The position numbers were made by a program, and so were the translations under genes. Below are positions 23,811 to 31,960 of a stretch of DNA of 64,000 nucleotides, in pieces; position 1 is the first letter of the stretch; the number at the start of each line of letters is the position of its first letter. The stretch comes from AC-32 sp035518635. Its GTDB lineage: Bacteria > Actinomycetota > Thermoleophilia > Gaiellales > Gaiellaceae. The notes under the pieces are model-generated. The model searched no databases and was not told the DNA's origin. It worked only from the letters and a program-made list of their open reading frames with translations. The DNA lies in assembly GCA_035518635.1 (NCBI GenBank), contig DATIXI010000006.1:8859-72858 (forward strand), written 5' to 3'.

Positions 23811-24851
23811 ATGAAGGTCGTCTCGGTCGTGGGCAACCGCCCTCAATTCGTGAAGTCGGCGCCTACGTCCGTGGCCCTCCGCGAGCGCGGGATCGAGGAG
23901 GTCGTGATCCACACCGGCCAGCACTACGACCACGAGCTCTCGCAGGTGTTCTACGACGAGCTGGGGCTCCACGAGCCGCGCTACCGGCTCGACCTGCGCA
24001 CGCCCGACGCGGACGCGATGGAGCCTCTGATCCAGGAGTGCCTCGGCGCAGAGCGGCCGGACTGGGTGCTCGTCTACGGCGACACGAACTCGACGCTCGC
24101 AGGGGCGGTCGCGGCGACCGCCCTCGAGCTAACGCTCGCCCACGTCGAGGCCGGCCTCCGCAGCGGCGACCTCTCGATGCCCGAGGAGCGCAACCGGATC
24201 GAGGTCGACCGGCTCGCACAGCTTCTCCTCTGCCCGGACGAGCGCTCGCGGGAGATCCTGGCCGGCGAGGGCGTCTCCGGCCGGGCCGAGGTCGTGGGCG
24301 ACGTGATGGCCGACGCCACCCGGATCTTCACGCCGATTGCGCAGAAGCGAGGCGGCCCGCTTCCGGACGGGCCGTACGCGGTCCTGACCATCCACCGCGA
24401 GGCGAACACGGAGCCCGGGCGGTTGCGGCGGCTCGTCACCGCGCTGGACGAGAGCGGCCTGACGTTCGTCTTCCCCGTCCACCCGCGAACGCGAAAGGTC
24501 ATGGACGAGCACGGCATCGAGACGGCGCCACAGCTCCATGCCGTGGAGCCGTTCGGCTACCTGGAGATGCTCGCCCTCGTGGCCGGCTCGACCTGTGTCG
24601 TCACCGACTCGGGCGGGCTGCAGAAGGAGGCCTATTGGCTGCGGATCCCATGCGTCACCCTGCGACCGTCGACCGAGTGGGTCGACACGGTGCTCGCCGG
24701 CGCGAACACGCTCGTCGATCCCGACCACCCGGAAGGGATCGGCGCGGCGCTCGCGAACGCACGCTTCCCGGATGACGCACCCACCCTTTACGGCGACGCC
24801 CACGCTGCCGAAAGAGTCGCTGATGCGCTCTATACCCTTACGCGCGCATGA
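23811..24851 (+). CDS. wecB: UDP-N-acetylglucosamine 2-epimerase (non-hydrolysing)
   Basis: 346 residues. Interconverts UDP-GlcNAc and UDP-ManNAc (or the related diacetamido-uronate epimers in the WbpI branch). Motifs: GNRPQFVKSAP at residue 8, HTGQHYDHELS, YGDTNSTLAGA, HVEAGLRSGDLSMPEERNRI, TIHREANTEP and TDSGGLQKEAY, all part of the GT-B-like active site. First gene of a four-gene cluster; its stop overlaps the dehydrogenase ATG. A leaderless-type -10 lies eight bases upstream. WecB versus WbpI function cannot be separated by sequence alone; the neighbours favour a 2,3-diamino-uronate pathway. Confidence 0.92.
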   Translation: MKVVSVVGNRPQFVKSAPTSVALRERGIEEVVIHTGQHYDHELSQVFYDELGLHEPRYRLDLRTPDADAMEPLIQECLGAERPDWVLVYGDTNSTLAGAVAATALELTLAHVEAGLRSGDLSMPEERNRIEVDRLAQLLLCPDERSREILAGEGVSGRAEVVGDVMADATRIFTPIAQKRGGPLPDGPYAVLTIHREANTEPGRLRRLVTALDESGLTFVFPVHPRTRKVMDEHGIETAPQLHAVEPFGYLEMLALVAGSTCVVTDSGGLQKEAYWLRIPCVTLRPSTEWVDTVLAGANTLVDPDHPEGIGAALANARFPDDAPTLYGDAHAAERVADALYTLTRA

Positions 24852-26119
24852 GTGAGCGCACGAGTGAGATTGCGATCGTAGGCGCCGGATATGTCGGCGT
24901 CCCCCTGGCGCACACCTTCGCGCAGGCGGGCCGCTCCGTGCTGCTCCTCGAGGTCCAGCCAGACCGCGTCGAACAGCTGAACCGGGGCGAGAGCTACGTC
25001 GAGGACGTCCCCTCCGAGTCGCTGGGCAAGCTCGTCGACAACGGGTTGATCCGGGCCACGAGCGACTACGACGAGCTCCGCGAGGTCGACGCGATCCTGA
25101 TCGCACTGCCGACCCCGCTCTCCGAGCAGCGCGAGCCCGACCTCACGATCGTGCTCGAGGCGACCAAGGGCATCGCCTCGCGCCTGCGCAAGGGCCACCT
25201 CGTCGTCCTCGAGTCCACCACCTATCCGGGCACGACCCGTGAGCGGCTGCAGCCGGTGCTCGAGGAGAGCGGCCTGAAGGCGGGCGAGGATTTCCACCTC
25301 GCGTTCTCGCCGGAGCGCGTCGACCCGGGCCGCGAGGACTGGACGACGAAGAGCACGCCGAAGGTCGTCGGCGGGCTGACTCCGGAGTGCACGAGCCGCG
25401 CGGTCGAGCTCTACTCGAGCGCCCTCGACACCGTCCTGCCGCTCTCGTCACCCGAGGCGGCCGAGCTGACGAAGCTGCTCGAGAACATCTTCCGCTCGGT
25501 CAACATCGCGCTCGTCAACGAGCTTGCCCAGCTCTGCGACCGGATGGGGCTCGACATCTGGGAGGTCGTGGACGCGGCCGCGACGAAGCCGTTCGGCTTC
25601 ATGCGCTTCGAGCCCGGCCCGGGCCTCGGCGGGCACTGCCTCCCGGTCGACCCGTTCTATCTCTCGTGGAAGGCGCGGCAGTACGACTTCTACACCGAGT
25701 TCATCGAGCTGGCCGGCAAGGTCAACGCGAACATGCCCTACTTCTGCCGCTCGTTGATCTCGCAGGCGCTGAACCATGGCCGCGAGCTCTCGCTCAAGGG
25801 CTCGAAGGTGCTGATCCTCGGCGTCAGCTATAAGGCCGACGTCCAGGACACCCGCGAGTCGCCGGCCCTGAAGCTGATCGAGCTCCTCCAGAACGCGGGA
25901 GCGGAAGTCGCCTACCACGACCCGCACGTGCCCGAGCTGCCGAAGCACGGGCTCGCCTCGGTTCCGCTCGAGCCCGCCGACCACGACTGCGTCGCAATCG
26001 TGACCGCGCACTCGTCGATCGACTACGACCGCGTCGCGGACGAGGCGCACCTCGTGGTCGACTTCCGCAACGCGACGAACACGAACGGCCGCGTCGACGG
26101 AAAGGTCTGGAAGCTTTGA
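24848..26119 (+). CDS. wbpA: UDP-N-acetyl-D-glucosamine/mannosamine 6-dehydrogenase
   Basis: 423 residues, UDP-glucose/GDP-mannose dehydrogenase superfamily. N-terminal NAD site GAGYVGVPLAHTFAQAG (residues 12-28), YPGTTRERLQPVLEESG, catalytic Lys region AELTKLLENIFRSVNIALVNE, catalytic Cys in GPGLGGHCLPVDPFYLSW near residue 262, and C-terminal LILGVSYKADVQDTRESPA. Oxidises C6 of a UDP-HexNAc to the uronic acid with two NAD. The form is that of WbpA/WecC rather than of UDP-glucose dehydrogenases. ATG overlaps the wecB stop and the downstream TTG overlaps its own stop. Confidence 0.9.
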   Translation: MSERTSEIAIVGAGYVGVPLAHTFAQAGRSVLLLEVQPDRVEQLNRGESYVEDVPSESLGKLVDNGLIRATSDYDELREVDAILIALPTPLSEQREPDLTIVLEATKGIASRLRKGHLVVLESTTYPGTTRERLQPVLEESGLKAGEDFHLAFSPERVDPGREDWTTKSTPKVVGGLTPECTSRAVELYSSALDTVLPLSSPEAAELTKLLENIFRSVNIALVNELAQLCDRMGLDIWEVVDAAATKPFGFMRFEPGPGLGGHCLPVDPFYLSWKARQYDFYTEFIELAGKVNANMPYFCRSLISQALNHGRELSLKGSKVLILGVSYKADVQDTRESPALKLIELLQNAGAEVAYHDPHVPELPKHGLASVPLEPADHDCVAIVTAHSSIDYDRVADEAHLVVDFRNATNTNGRVDGKVWKL

Positions 26120-27093
26120 CGCGAGTAGGTCAGGTCGGTCTCGGCAACTGGGGTCGGAACCTCGCGCGCAGCTTCGCGGAGCTAGCCGATCTGCGCTGGC
26201 TCTGCGACGCGTCACCCGACGCGCTCGACGCCTCCGGTGCCCGGTACCCGCAGGCGCGGACAACGACGAGCTTCGATGAGCTGCTCTCCGACCCCGAGCT
26301 CGACGCGATCGTCGTCGCAACAACTGCCTCCACCCACTACGAGCTCGCAAAGCGTGCGCTCGAGGCAGGCAAGCACGTCTTCGTCGAGAAGCCGCCCGCG
26401 GAGACCGAGGCCCAGGCCGAGGACCTCATCGCCACCGCGGAGGCGAACGGTCGCGTGCTGGTGCCCGGCTACCTTTTGCTCTACCACCCGGCCGTGAGCG
26501 CCCTGAAGCGGCTCGTCGACTCCGGTGAGCTCGGCGACGTCCTCTATCTCTATTCAAATCGCCAGAACCTCGGCCGGATCCGCACGGACGAGAACACCAT
26601 CTCCTCGCTCGGTGTCCACGATCTCTCCGTCATCCTGCACCTGCTCGCGGAGGAACCGTCGGAGTGCTGGGCCCGGGGCAACGCCTATCTCACACCCGGG
26701 ATCGAGGACATCGCCTTCTGCTACCTGCGCTTTCCGTCGGGGAGGATCGCCCACATGCACCTCTCGTGGCTCGACCCGCAAAAGATTCGGCGAATCACCG
26801 TCGTGGGGACGGAGAAGATGGTCGTCTTTGACGACATGGAGCTCGAGCGGAAAGTGACCATCTACGAGAAGTGGCCCGAGCAGCCCACTGGGACCTACGG
26901 AGAGTGGCAGACCCGCACCGGCGACATCTTCAGCCCGAAGATCCCGACCGACGAACCGCTGCGCCTCGAATGCAGCCACTTCCTCTCGCTGATCGCCGGT
27001 GAGGGAGACCCCCTCAAGGCCGCACGTGACGGCCTCGCGGTCGTGCGGGTGCTCGAGCAGCTGCAGGCGTCGCTCGTCGCCACGCCCGCGTAG
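26116..27093 (+). CDS. Gfo/Idh/MocA oxidoreductase, WbpB/WlbA-like
   Basis: 325 residues. An N-terminal Rossmann domain starts at once (GQVGLGNWGRNLARSF), followed by LDAIVVATTASTHYELAKRA and VFVEKPPAETEAQA, where the EKP Lys is catalytic. The C-terminal domain has the substrate His pair region SSLGVHDLSVILHLL. In the WbpA-B-E-D pathway this enzyme oxidises C3 of UDP-GlcNAc-uronate to the 3-keto sugar; neighbours make that the best guess. TTG start at 26116 overlaps the wbpA TGA by two bases; no ATG or GTG is available nearby. Confidence 0.82.
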   Translation: MTRVGQVGLGNWGRNLARSFAELADLRWLCDASPDALDASGARYPQARTTTSFDELLSDPELDAIVVATTASTHYELAKRALEAGKHVFVEKPPAETEAQAEDLIATAEANGRVLVPGYLLLYHPAVSALKRLVDSGELGDVLYLYSNRQNLGRIRTDENTISSLGVHDLSVILHLLAEEPSECWARGNAYLTPGIEDIAFCYLRFPSGRIAHMHLSWLDPQKIRRITVVGTEKMVVFDDMELERKVTIYEKWPEQPTGTYGEWQTRTGDIFSPKIPTDEPLRLECSHFLSLIAGEGDPLKAARDGLAVVRVLEQLQASLVATPA

Positions 27094-27096
27094 CGC

Positions 27097-27735
27097 GTGG
27101 CCGAGGTCGCCGAGACCGCGATCGTCTACCCGGGCACGGTGCTCGGCGAAGGCTGCCGCATCCTCGACTACGCGGTCGTCGGGAAGCAGCCGGCGCTCTC
27201 GCCTCGCTCGACGGCGGCTCGTGAGGCGCTGCCGCCGCTCGAGCTCGGCGCCGGAACGATCGTCTCGACGGCGGCCGTGGTCTTCGCCGGGACGACGATC
27301 GGCGAGAGCGTGATCGTCGGCGACCAGGCGTGCGTCCGCGAGCGCTGCCTGATCGGTGACGACGTCGTGATCGGGCGCGGGTCGCTCGTCGAGAACGACA
27401 CGACGGTCGGAGCGCGAACGAAGATCCAGGCCGACGCATACGTAACGGCGTACTCGACGCTGGAGGAGGACGTCTTCATCGCGCCGTGCGTCGTCACGAC
27501 GAACGACAACTTCATGGGCCGCACCGAGCGGCGGCACGAGCTGCGCAAGGGCCCGACGATCCGCCGCGGGGCGCGCATCGGCGGCGCCGCGGTGCTGCTA
27601 CCGGGGATCGAGATCGGCGAGGAGGCCTTCGTCGGAGCCGCCGCCGTCGTGCTCCGCGACGTCCCTGCGCGCGCGGTCGTCGTCGGCAACCCGGCGCGCC
27701 AGATCCGCGACGTGCCGGACGACGAGCTGCTCTAG
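27097..27735 (+). CDS. left-handed beta-helix N-acetyltransferase, WbpD/WlbB-like
   Basis: 212 residues of hexapeptide repeat (ALGATAVL-like [LIV]-G-x4 pattern): TAVVFAGTTIGESVIVGDQ, CLIGDDVVIGRGSLVEND and later RRGARIGGAAVLLPGIEIGEEAFVGAAAVV. The insertion ending TTNDNFMGRTERR carries the Asn and Arg region seen in UDP-3-amino-glucuronate acetyltransferases. Established role in WbpD/WlbB: acetyl-CoA-dependent acetylation of the 3-amino group of the UDP-diamino uronate. GTG start four bases after the oxidoreductase stop. Its TAG stop is shared with the convergent subtilase as CTAG. Confidence 0.85.
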   Translation: MAEVAETAIVYPGTVLGEGCRILDYAVVGKQPALSPRSTAAREALPPLELGAGTIVSTAAVVFAGTTIGESVIVGDQACVRERCLIGDDVVIGRGSLVENDTTVGARTKIQADAYVTAYSTLEEDVFIAPCVVTTNDNFMGRTERRHELRKGPTIRRGARIGGAAVLLPGIEIGEEAFVGAAAVVLRDVPARAVVVGNPARQIRDVPDDELL

Positions 27736-29171
27736 GAGCGTCGGATCTTCAGCCAGTACGAGCCCGAGTCGGGCTTCGCCGCCGAGACCTCGAGCGAGTA
27801 CCAGCCGCTCTGGGTCGCCCTGTAGCTCAGCCGCTCTGGCACACCCAGGGGGTGGACGGAGCGCGCCGCACGGAACAGGTCGCTCGCGTCCGCGAGCGAG
27901 CCGAGCCCCGGCTTCCACAGCGTCAGCGAGATGTCCACGTTCGGGGTCGGGCCTGTGACCGCGGAGACCGTCTGGCCCTTCTGGAGCTTGATCCGGTAGA
28001 CGTCGTCCGGGTCGTCCCAGTAGTCGATCGTGGCCCGGAGGCGCGCCTTCTTCCCGCGAACGGGGTGACCGAACCCGATGTCGTCGTTCGGCTCGAAGCG
28101 GTCCTTGACCGGCAGGGGTCGGGTCCGCAGCGCGTGGATCGCGGCGGTGATGTCGAGCTTGCCCCAGCCGGAGAGCGCGTCGCGGCTCCCCGTGCACTCG
28201 GAGCAGCCGTTCGCCGGGGTGGCGAGCATCGCCGTGCGCTCGATCAGCGTGGAGACCTGGTCCGGGCTCAGGCTGGGCCGGAGCGCGAAGAGCATCGCCG
28301 CCGCCGAGGCCACCTGGGGCGCCGAGAACGACGTCCCCGAGGCGTGCCGGTAGTCCTTCGGCCCGCAGCTCGAGTAGCCCTGCTCGGTGCAGCTCGTGTT
28401 CTTGCCGGTCATTGCGCGCGGGAAGAGCGAGAACATGTCCTGGCCCGGGGCGATCAGGTCGACGTAGACGGCGTCGCGGTTCGAGAACGAGGAGACGTCG
28501 CCGCTGCGGTCGTAGGAGCCAACTCCCAGCACGTGCGGGAGCGCCGCGGGATAGCTCGCATAGCGCCATGGCTTCGTCGGCGCGTCCGTGCTGTTCCCGA
28601 CGGCGGCCACGACGAGGGCCCCGTGCCTCGTGGCGAAGTTGACGGCCCGCTGCTCGACCCACGAGTAGCCGCTGTTGTCGCCGTCCTCCGGATCGCGGAC
28701 GCTGCCGAGGCTGACGTTGATCACCCGCGCGCCGTGGTACACCGCCCAGCGAATGGCGTGAGCCTCGGCCTTCGTCGAGACGGTCCCGTCGTCCCGGACG
28801 ACCTTGGCGACGAGCAGTCGCGCAGAGGGGGCGAGGCCGGCGATCCCGCGGCCGTTGTCGACGATCGCCGCGATCTCCCCGGCGACGAAGGTCCCGTGGC
28901 CCTGCGTGTCCGCCACGGAGCCGCCGACGAAGCTCTTGGCCATCGCGATCTGCCCCTGGAGCTCGGGGTGCGTGAGGTCGACGCCCGAGTCGATCACGGC
29001 TACGCGCACGGGACGCAGCGACCCGAGGCCGCTGAACGCGTCGAACGCGCGGTCCTGGTCGACGTACCACTGCTTCGGCAGCAGCGGGTCGTTCGGGCTG
29101 AACGCCTGCGCGGCCGTCGGCACCAGGAGCCAGAGCGCGGCCGCGAACCCGGCCAGAAGCCACCGCTTCAC
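27732..29171 (-). CDS. secreted subtilisin-like serine protease (S8)
   Basis: 479 residues. Sec signal peptide 1-22 (WLLAGFAAALWLLVPTAAQA). The catalytic triad is complete: Asp in VAVIDSGVDLTHPEL, His in DTQGHGTFVAGEIA, Ser in HASGTSFSAPQVASAAA, with oxyanion Asn in VVAAVGNSTDAP. There is no long propeptide, so it may use an external chaperone or fold unaided. Residues about 370-479 resemble a pre-peptidase C-terminal (PPC) beta-sandwich (DDVYRIKLQKGQTVSAV, SGWYSLEVSA). The GTG start overlaps the SpoIID gene stop by four bases, so the two exported proteins are translationally coupled. Confidence 0.93.
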   Translation of the reverse strand: MKRWLLAGFAAALWLLVPTAAQAFSPNDPLLPKQWYVDQDRAFDAFSGLGSLRPVRVAVIDSGVDLTHPELQGQIAMAKSFVGGSVADTQGHGTFVAGEIAAIVDNGRGIAGLAPSARLLVAKVVRDDGTVSTKAEAHAIRWAVYHGARVINVSLGSVRDPEDGDNSGYSWVEQRAVNFATRHGALVVAAVGNSTDAPTKPWRYASYPAALPHVLGVGSYDRSGDVSSFSNRDAVYVDLIAPGQDMFSLFPRAMTGKNTSCTEQGYSSCGPKDYRHASGTSFSAPQVASAAAMLFALRPSLSPDQVSTLIERTAMLATPANGCSECTGSRDALSGWGKLDITAAIHALRTRPLPVKDRFEPNDDIGFGHPVRGKKARLRATIDYWDDPDDVYRIKLQKGQTVSAVTGPTPNVDISLTLWKPGLGSLADASDLFRAARSVHPLGVPERLSYRATQSGWYSLEVSAAKPDSGSYWLKIRRS

Positions 29172-30826
29172 GGGTTCGCCACCGTCAGCGTGTTGGAGAA
29201 GCCGATCGCGAAGCCGTGGCCCGCGACGATGCGCGCCCGGTAGCTGCCGGCGCTGAGATCGAGCTGCGCCGAGAACGTGCCACGTGCGTCCACCGTGGTG
29301 CTGGAGACCGTCTCCCAGCCGCTCGGCCCCATGCGCTGCACCTGGACAACCGCCCCTGACACCAGCGGCTTCGCCTGCCCGGTCAGAGAGATCCCGTCTG
29401 TGCCCGCAGAGAGCTTCACCAGCGGCGCCACCCCCACGCGGACGACGCTGCTCGCGAAGCCGCCGCTCTCGAGCCGGTAGTCGGTCGTGACCTTCGGCGC
29501 GACGCTCGGAGCGAGCGCTCCGCTCTTCGCGACCACCCGGCCGAGGCGCTTCCACTTGCCGCCGTAGGGCCGCGAGTCGAGGTAGATCTTCTGGACGCCG
29601 CGAGCGGTTCCGGCCAGTTTGACCGCGGCGCCGTACACGACCGCGCCCGTCGGGTTGGCGAGGTTCAGGAGCCCGAGCCGGAACCAGGTCGAGCGCAGGC
29701 CGAGGACGGCGCGCACCGAGGAGCCGCGCACGGTCCGCTCCCCCTTCGTCCCCGTGAGAGTGACCGTCCTCACCCGGCCGGACGGGCTCACGTTCGCCCG
29801 ATAGTCGACGATGCTCCCGGGCACCCCCAGGCGCCTGGCCAGCTTGGACGCCCCGTACCGCAGCGGCCCCCAGTTGTGGTACGGCGAGAGCGTGTCGTAC
29901 GGGTCCGCCACCGAGACGAGATACGGGACCGGTTTCGAGCTCGGGAACACGTCCTGCACGTTGGCGGTCCTGCCGCCCGAGCTCGACGAGAAGTACGTGA
30001 GCGCCGGCTCGTCGTCGTAGAGGACGACCTGGCCGGCGGTCTCGGTGACGGCCCCCGTCGCGCTCTTCGATTCGGCTGCGATCCCGCCGTAGACCTGGCT
30101 GCGCGTGTCGGGATAGAGGTCGAAGTCGCCCGACGTCGACCGTTCCGCGAGCGCGAACGTCCGTGCAGCGACCGCCTGCGCGGCCAGCGCCTCGGCCGGC
30201 CAGCGGTCGGGCATCTCCGACCCGACGACCCCGCGGAGGTAGGACTCGAGGCCGACGACGTTGACGACCTGAAGGGCGGAGCCGGCGACCTTGACACGGA
30301 GGGAGCCGCGGTACGCTCGGCTACCCAGCGAGAGCGGCGTCGTTCCCGGCGCGAAGAGGAGCGGGCCCGTGAGCGCCTTGACCGGCTTCGAGGGCACGAG
30401 CCGGAGCTTCAGCCCGAGGCCGATCGACTGCTTCCCCGCCGCGAGCTTGTGCACCTTGCCGGCGCCGTCGGTGACGGTGAAGGGCGAGGCCGACGAGATC
30501 GCGGCGCGCGTGGCTCCGGCGGCGAGCAGGACGCGCACCTTCGAGACCGGCGCGGGGCCGATCGTCGTCCCGGGGTAGTAGTGCGCGAGGATCTTGTCCC
30601 AGGTCCAGCCGTGAAGGGCGTATCCGTACGCGCCGTACTGCGCGAGGCCGACCCCGTGGCCCCAGCCGTGGCCGCTGACGAAGATCACCGGAAGCCGCTT
30701 CGCCCGGGCGGTCTTGGCCGCGTGCGGGCCGGCCACGCTCCGCGCTTTGACGGCATGCGGGACCGGGGTGCTCACGGCAGTGAGCCCCAGAGCGGCGAGA
30801 ATGGCTGCTGCGACTTTGCTGACCAT
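29168..30826 (-). CDS. exported SpoIID/LytB-domain protein
   Basis: 552 residues with an N-terminal signal (VAAAILAALGLTAVSTPVPHA). The SpoIID domain is recognisable from VSGHGWGHGVGLAQYGAYG near residue 52 and VVNVVGLESYLRGVVGSEM with WPAEALAAQAVAARTFALA about 190-235. SpoIID is a lytic transglycosylase acting on denuded glycan strands; LytB-type relatives modulate wall hydrolases in non-sporulating bacteria. The C-terminal 150 residues look like Ig-like or repeat beta domains. ATG 30826 is preferred over an upstream start since it opens the signal peptide. TACCCT at 30893-30898 is a possible -10 with a 66-base leader. Confidence 0.88.
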   Translation of the reverse strand: MVSKVAAAILAALGLTAVSTPVPHAVKARSVAGPHAAKTARAKRLPVIFVSGHGWGHGVGLAQYGAYGYALHGWTWDKILAHYYPGTTIGPAPVSKVRVLLAAGATRAAISSASPFTVTDGAGKVHKLAAGKQSIGLGLKLRLVPSKPVKALTGPLLFAPGTTPLSLGSRAYRGSLRVKVAGSALQVVNVVGLESYLRGVVGSEMPDRWPAEALAAQAVAARTFALAERSTSGDFDLYPDTRSQVYGGIAAESKSATGAVTETAGQVVLYDDEPALTYFSSSSGGRTANVQDVFPSSKPVPYLVSVADPYDTLSPYHNWGPLRYGASKLARRLGVPGSIVDYRANVSPSGRVRTVTLTGTKGERTVRGSSVRAVLGLRSTWFRLGLLNLANPTGAVVYGAAVKLAGTARGVQKIYLDSRPYGGKWKRLGRVVAKSGALAPSVAPKVTTDYRLESGGFASSVVRVGVAPLVKLSAGTDGISLTGQAKPLVSGAVVQVQRMGPSGWETVSSTTVDARGTFSAQLDLSAGSYRARIVAGHGFAIGFSNTLTVANP

Positions 30827-30961
30827 CGGCCTTGGCCTGAGCCTGGAGGACGCGTACCGGCCCTGGTCGGCCGGCCGCAGCCAGGGTCTGAGGGTACCGC
30901 ACACATCGACGGAATTCCTCGTTTCTTTACAGAACGCGCATTACTCCGCATGATCTGGCGG

Positions 30962-31960
30962 ATGAGGGTGCTCGTCACCGGAGCTGCGGGCTTCATCGGA
31001 TCGAACTTCGTCCGCTACTGGCTTGAGCGAAGGCCGGACGACCACGTGGTCGCATTCGACCTGCTCACCTACGCGGGAAACCGCGAGAGCCTCGCCGACG
31101 TCGAGGACCGGATCGTGTTCGTCCACGGCGACATCGCGGACGCCGACCTGGCCGAGAGGACGCTCCGCGACGAGGAGATCGGGGTGATCGTCAACTTCGC
31201 CGCCGAGTCCCACAACTCGCTCGCGGTCGTCGATCCGGGCCGCTTCTTCCGGACGAACGTGATCGGGACACAGACGCTGCTCGAGGCCGCGCGGCGGTGC
31301 GAGGTCGGCCGCTTCCACCACGTCTCGACCTGCGAGGTCTACGGCGACCTGCCGCTGGACTCGGACGACGCGTTCACCGAGGACTCGCCGTACCTGCCGC
31401 GCACGCCCTACAACGCCTCGAAGGCGGGCGCAGACCACGCGGTCCGAGCCTACTTCGAGACCTACGGCCTGCCCGTCACGATCACGAACTGCTCGAACAA
31501 CTACGGGCCGTACCAGTTTCCGGAGAAGGTGATCCCGCTGTTTGTCTCGAACGCGCTCGACGACCAGCCGCTGCCGCTCTACGCGTCGACGCAGAACCGG
31601 CGCGAGTGGCTGCACGTGCTCGACCACTGCCGCGCGATCGACCTCGTGCTCGAACGGGGCGAGCCGGGCGAGACCTACAACGTCGGCTCAGGCGTCGAGC
31701 AATCGATCGAGCAGATCGCGAATGCCGTCCTCGAGCTGACAGGCAAGCCGGCGACGCTGAAGACGATCGTCCCCGACCGGCCCGGCCACGACCGCCGGTA
31801 CCTCCTCGACTCGACCCGGATCCGGGAACAACTCGGCTGGCGCGACGAGATCGCCTGGGAGGACGGCATCGCGCAGACCGTGCAGTGGTACACCGAGCAT
31901 CGCGACTGGTGGGAACCGCTCCGCGAGCGAGCGCCCGTCGACGAAGCGGCCTGGCGCTAG
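30962..31960 (+). CDS. rmlB: dTDP-glucose 4,6-dehydratase
   Basis: 332 residues, extended SDR. VTGAAGFIGSNFVRYW binds NAD, and YNASKAGADHAVRAY is the YxxxK site at about residue 147. NCSNNYGPYQFPEKVIPLFVSNAL and GRPGHDRRY-like PDRPGHDRRYLLDSTRI are family blocks. The catalytic Thr-Asp-Glu of RmlB appears as STCEVYGDL, with Cys in place of Asp (about residue 123). Second step of dTDP-L-rhamnose synthesis. CATGAT (30949-30954) ends seven bases before ATG 30962, which favours this start over ATG 30950. Convergent with rmlD through a shared CTAG. Confidence 0.93.
   Translation: MRVLVTGAAGFIGSNFVRYWLERRPDDHVVAFDLLTYAGNRESLADVEDRIVFVHGDIADADLAERTLRDEEIGVIVNFAAESHNSLAVVDPGRFFRTNVIGTQTLLEAARRCEVGRFHHVSTCEVYGDLPLDSDDAFTEDSPYLPRTPYNASKAGADHAVRAYFETYGLPVTITNCSNNYGPYQFPEKVIPLFVSNALDDQPLPLYASTQNRREWLHVLDHCRAIDLVLERGEPGETYNVGSGVEQSIEQIANAVLELTGKPATLKTIVPDRPGHDRRYLLDSTRIREQLGWRDEIAWEDGIAQTVQWYTEHRDWWEPLRERAPVDEAAWR

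Noticed and set aside
23567..23836. N-terminal extension of the lipoprotein ORF giving LAQLVEQGTLNPKVEG
   Set aside because: This is the familiar translation of a tRNA gene read in frame; the real start is ATG 23566 with a lipoprotein signal.
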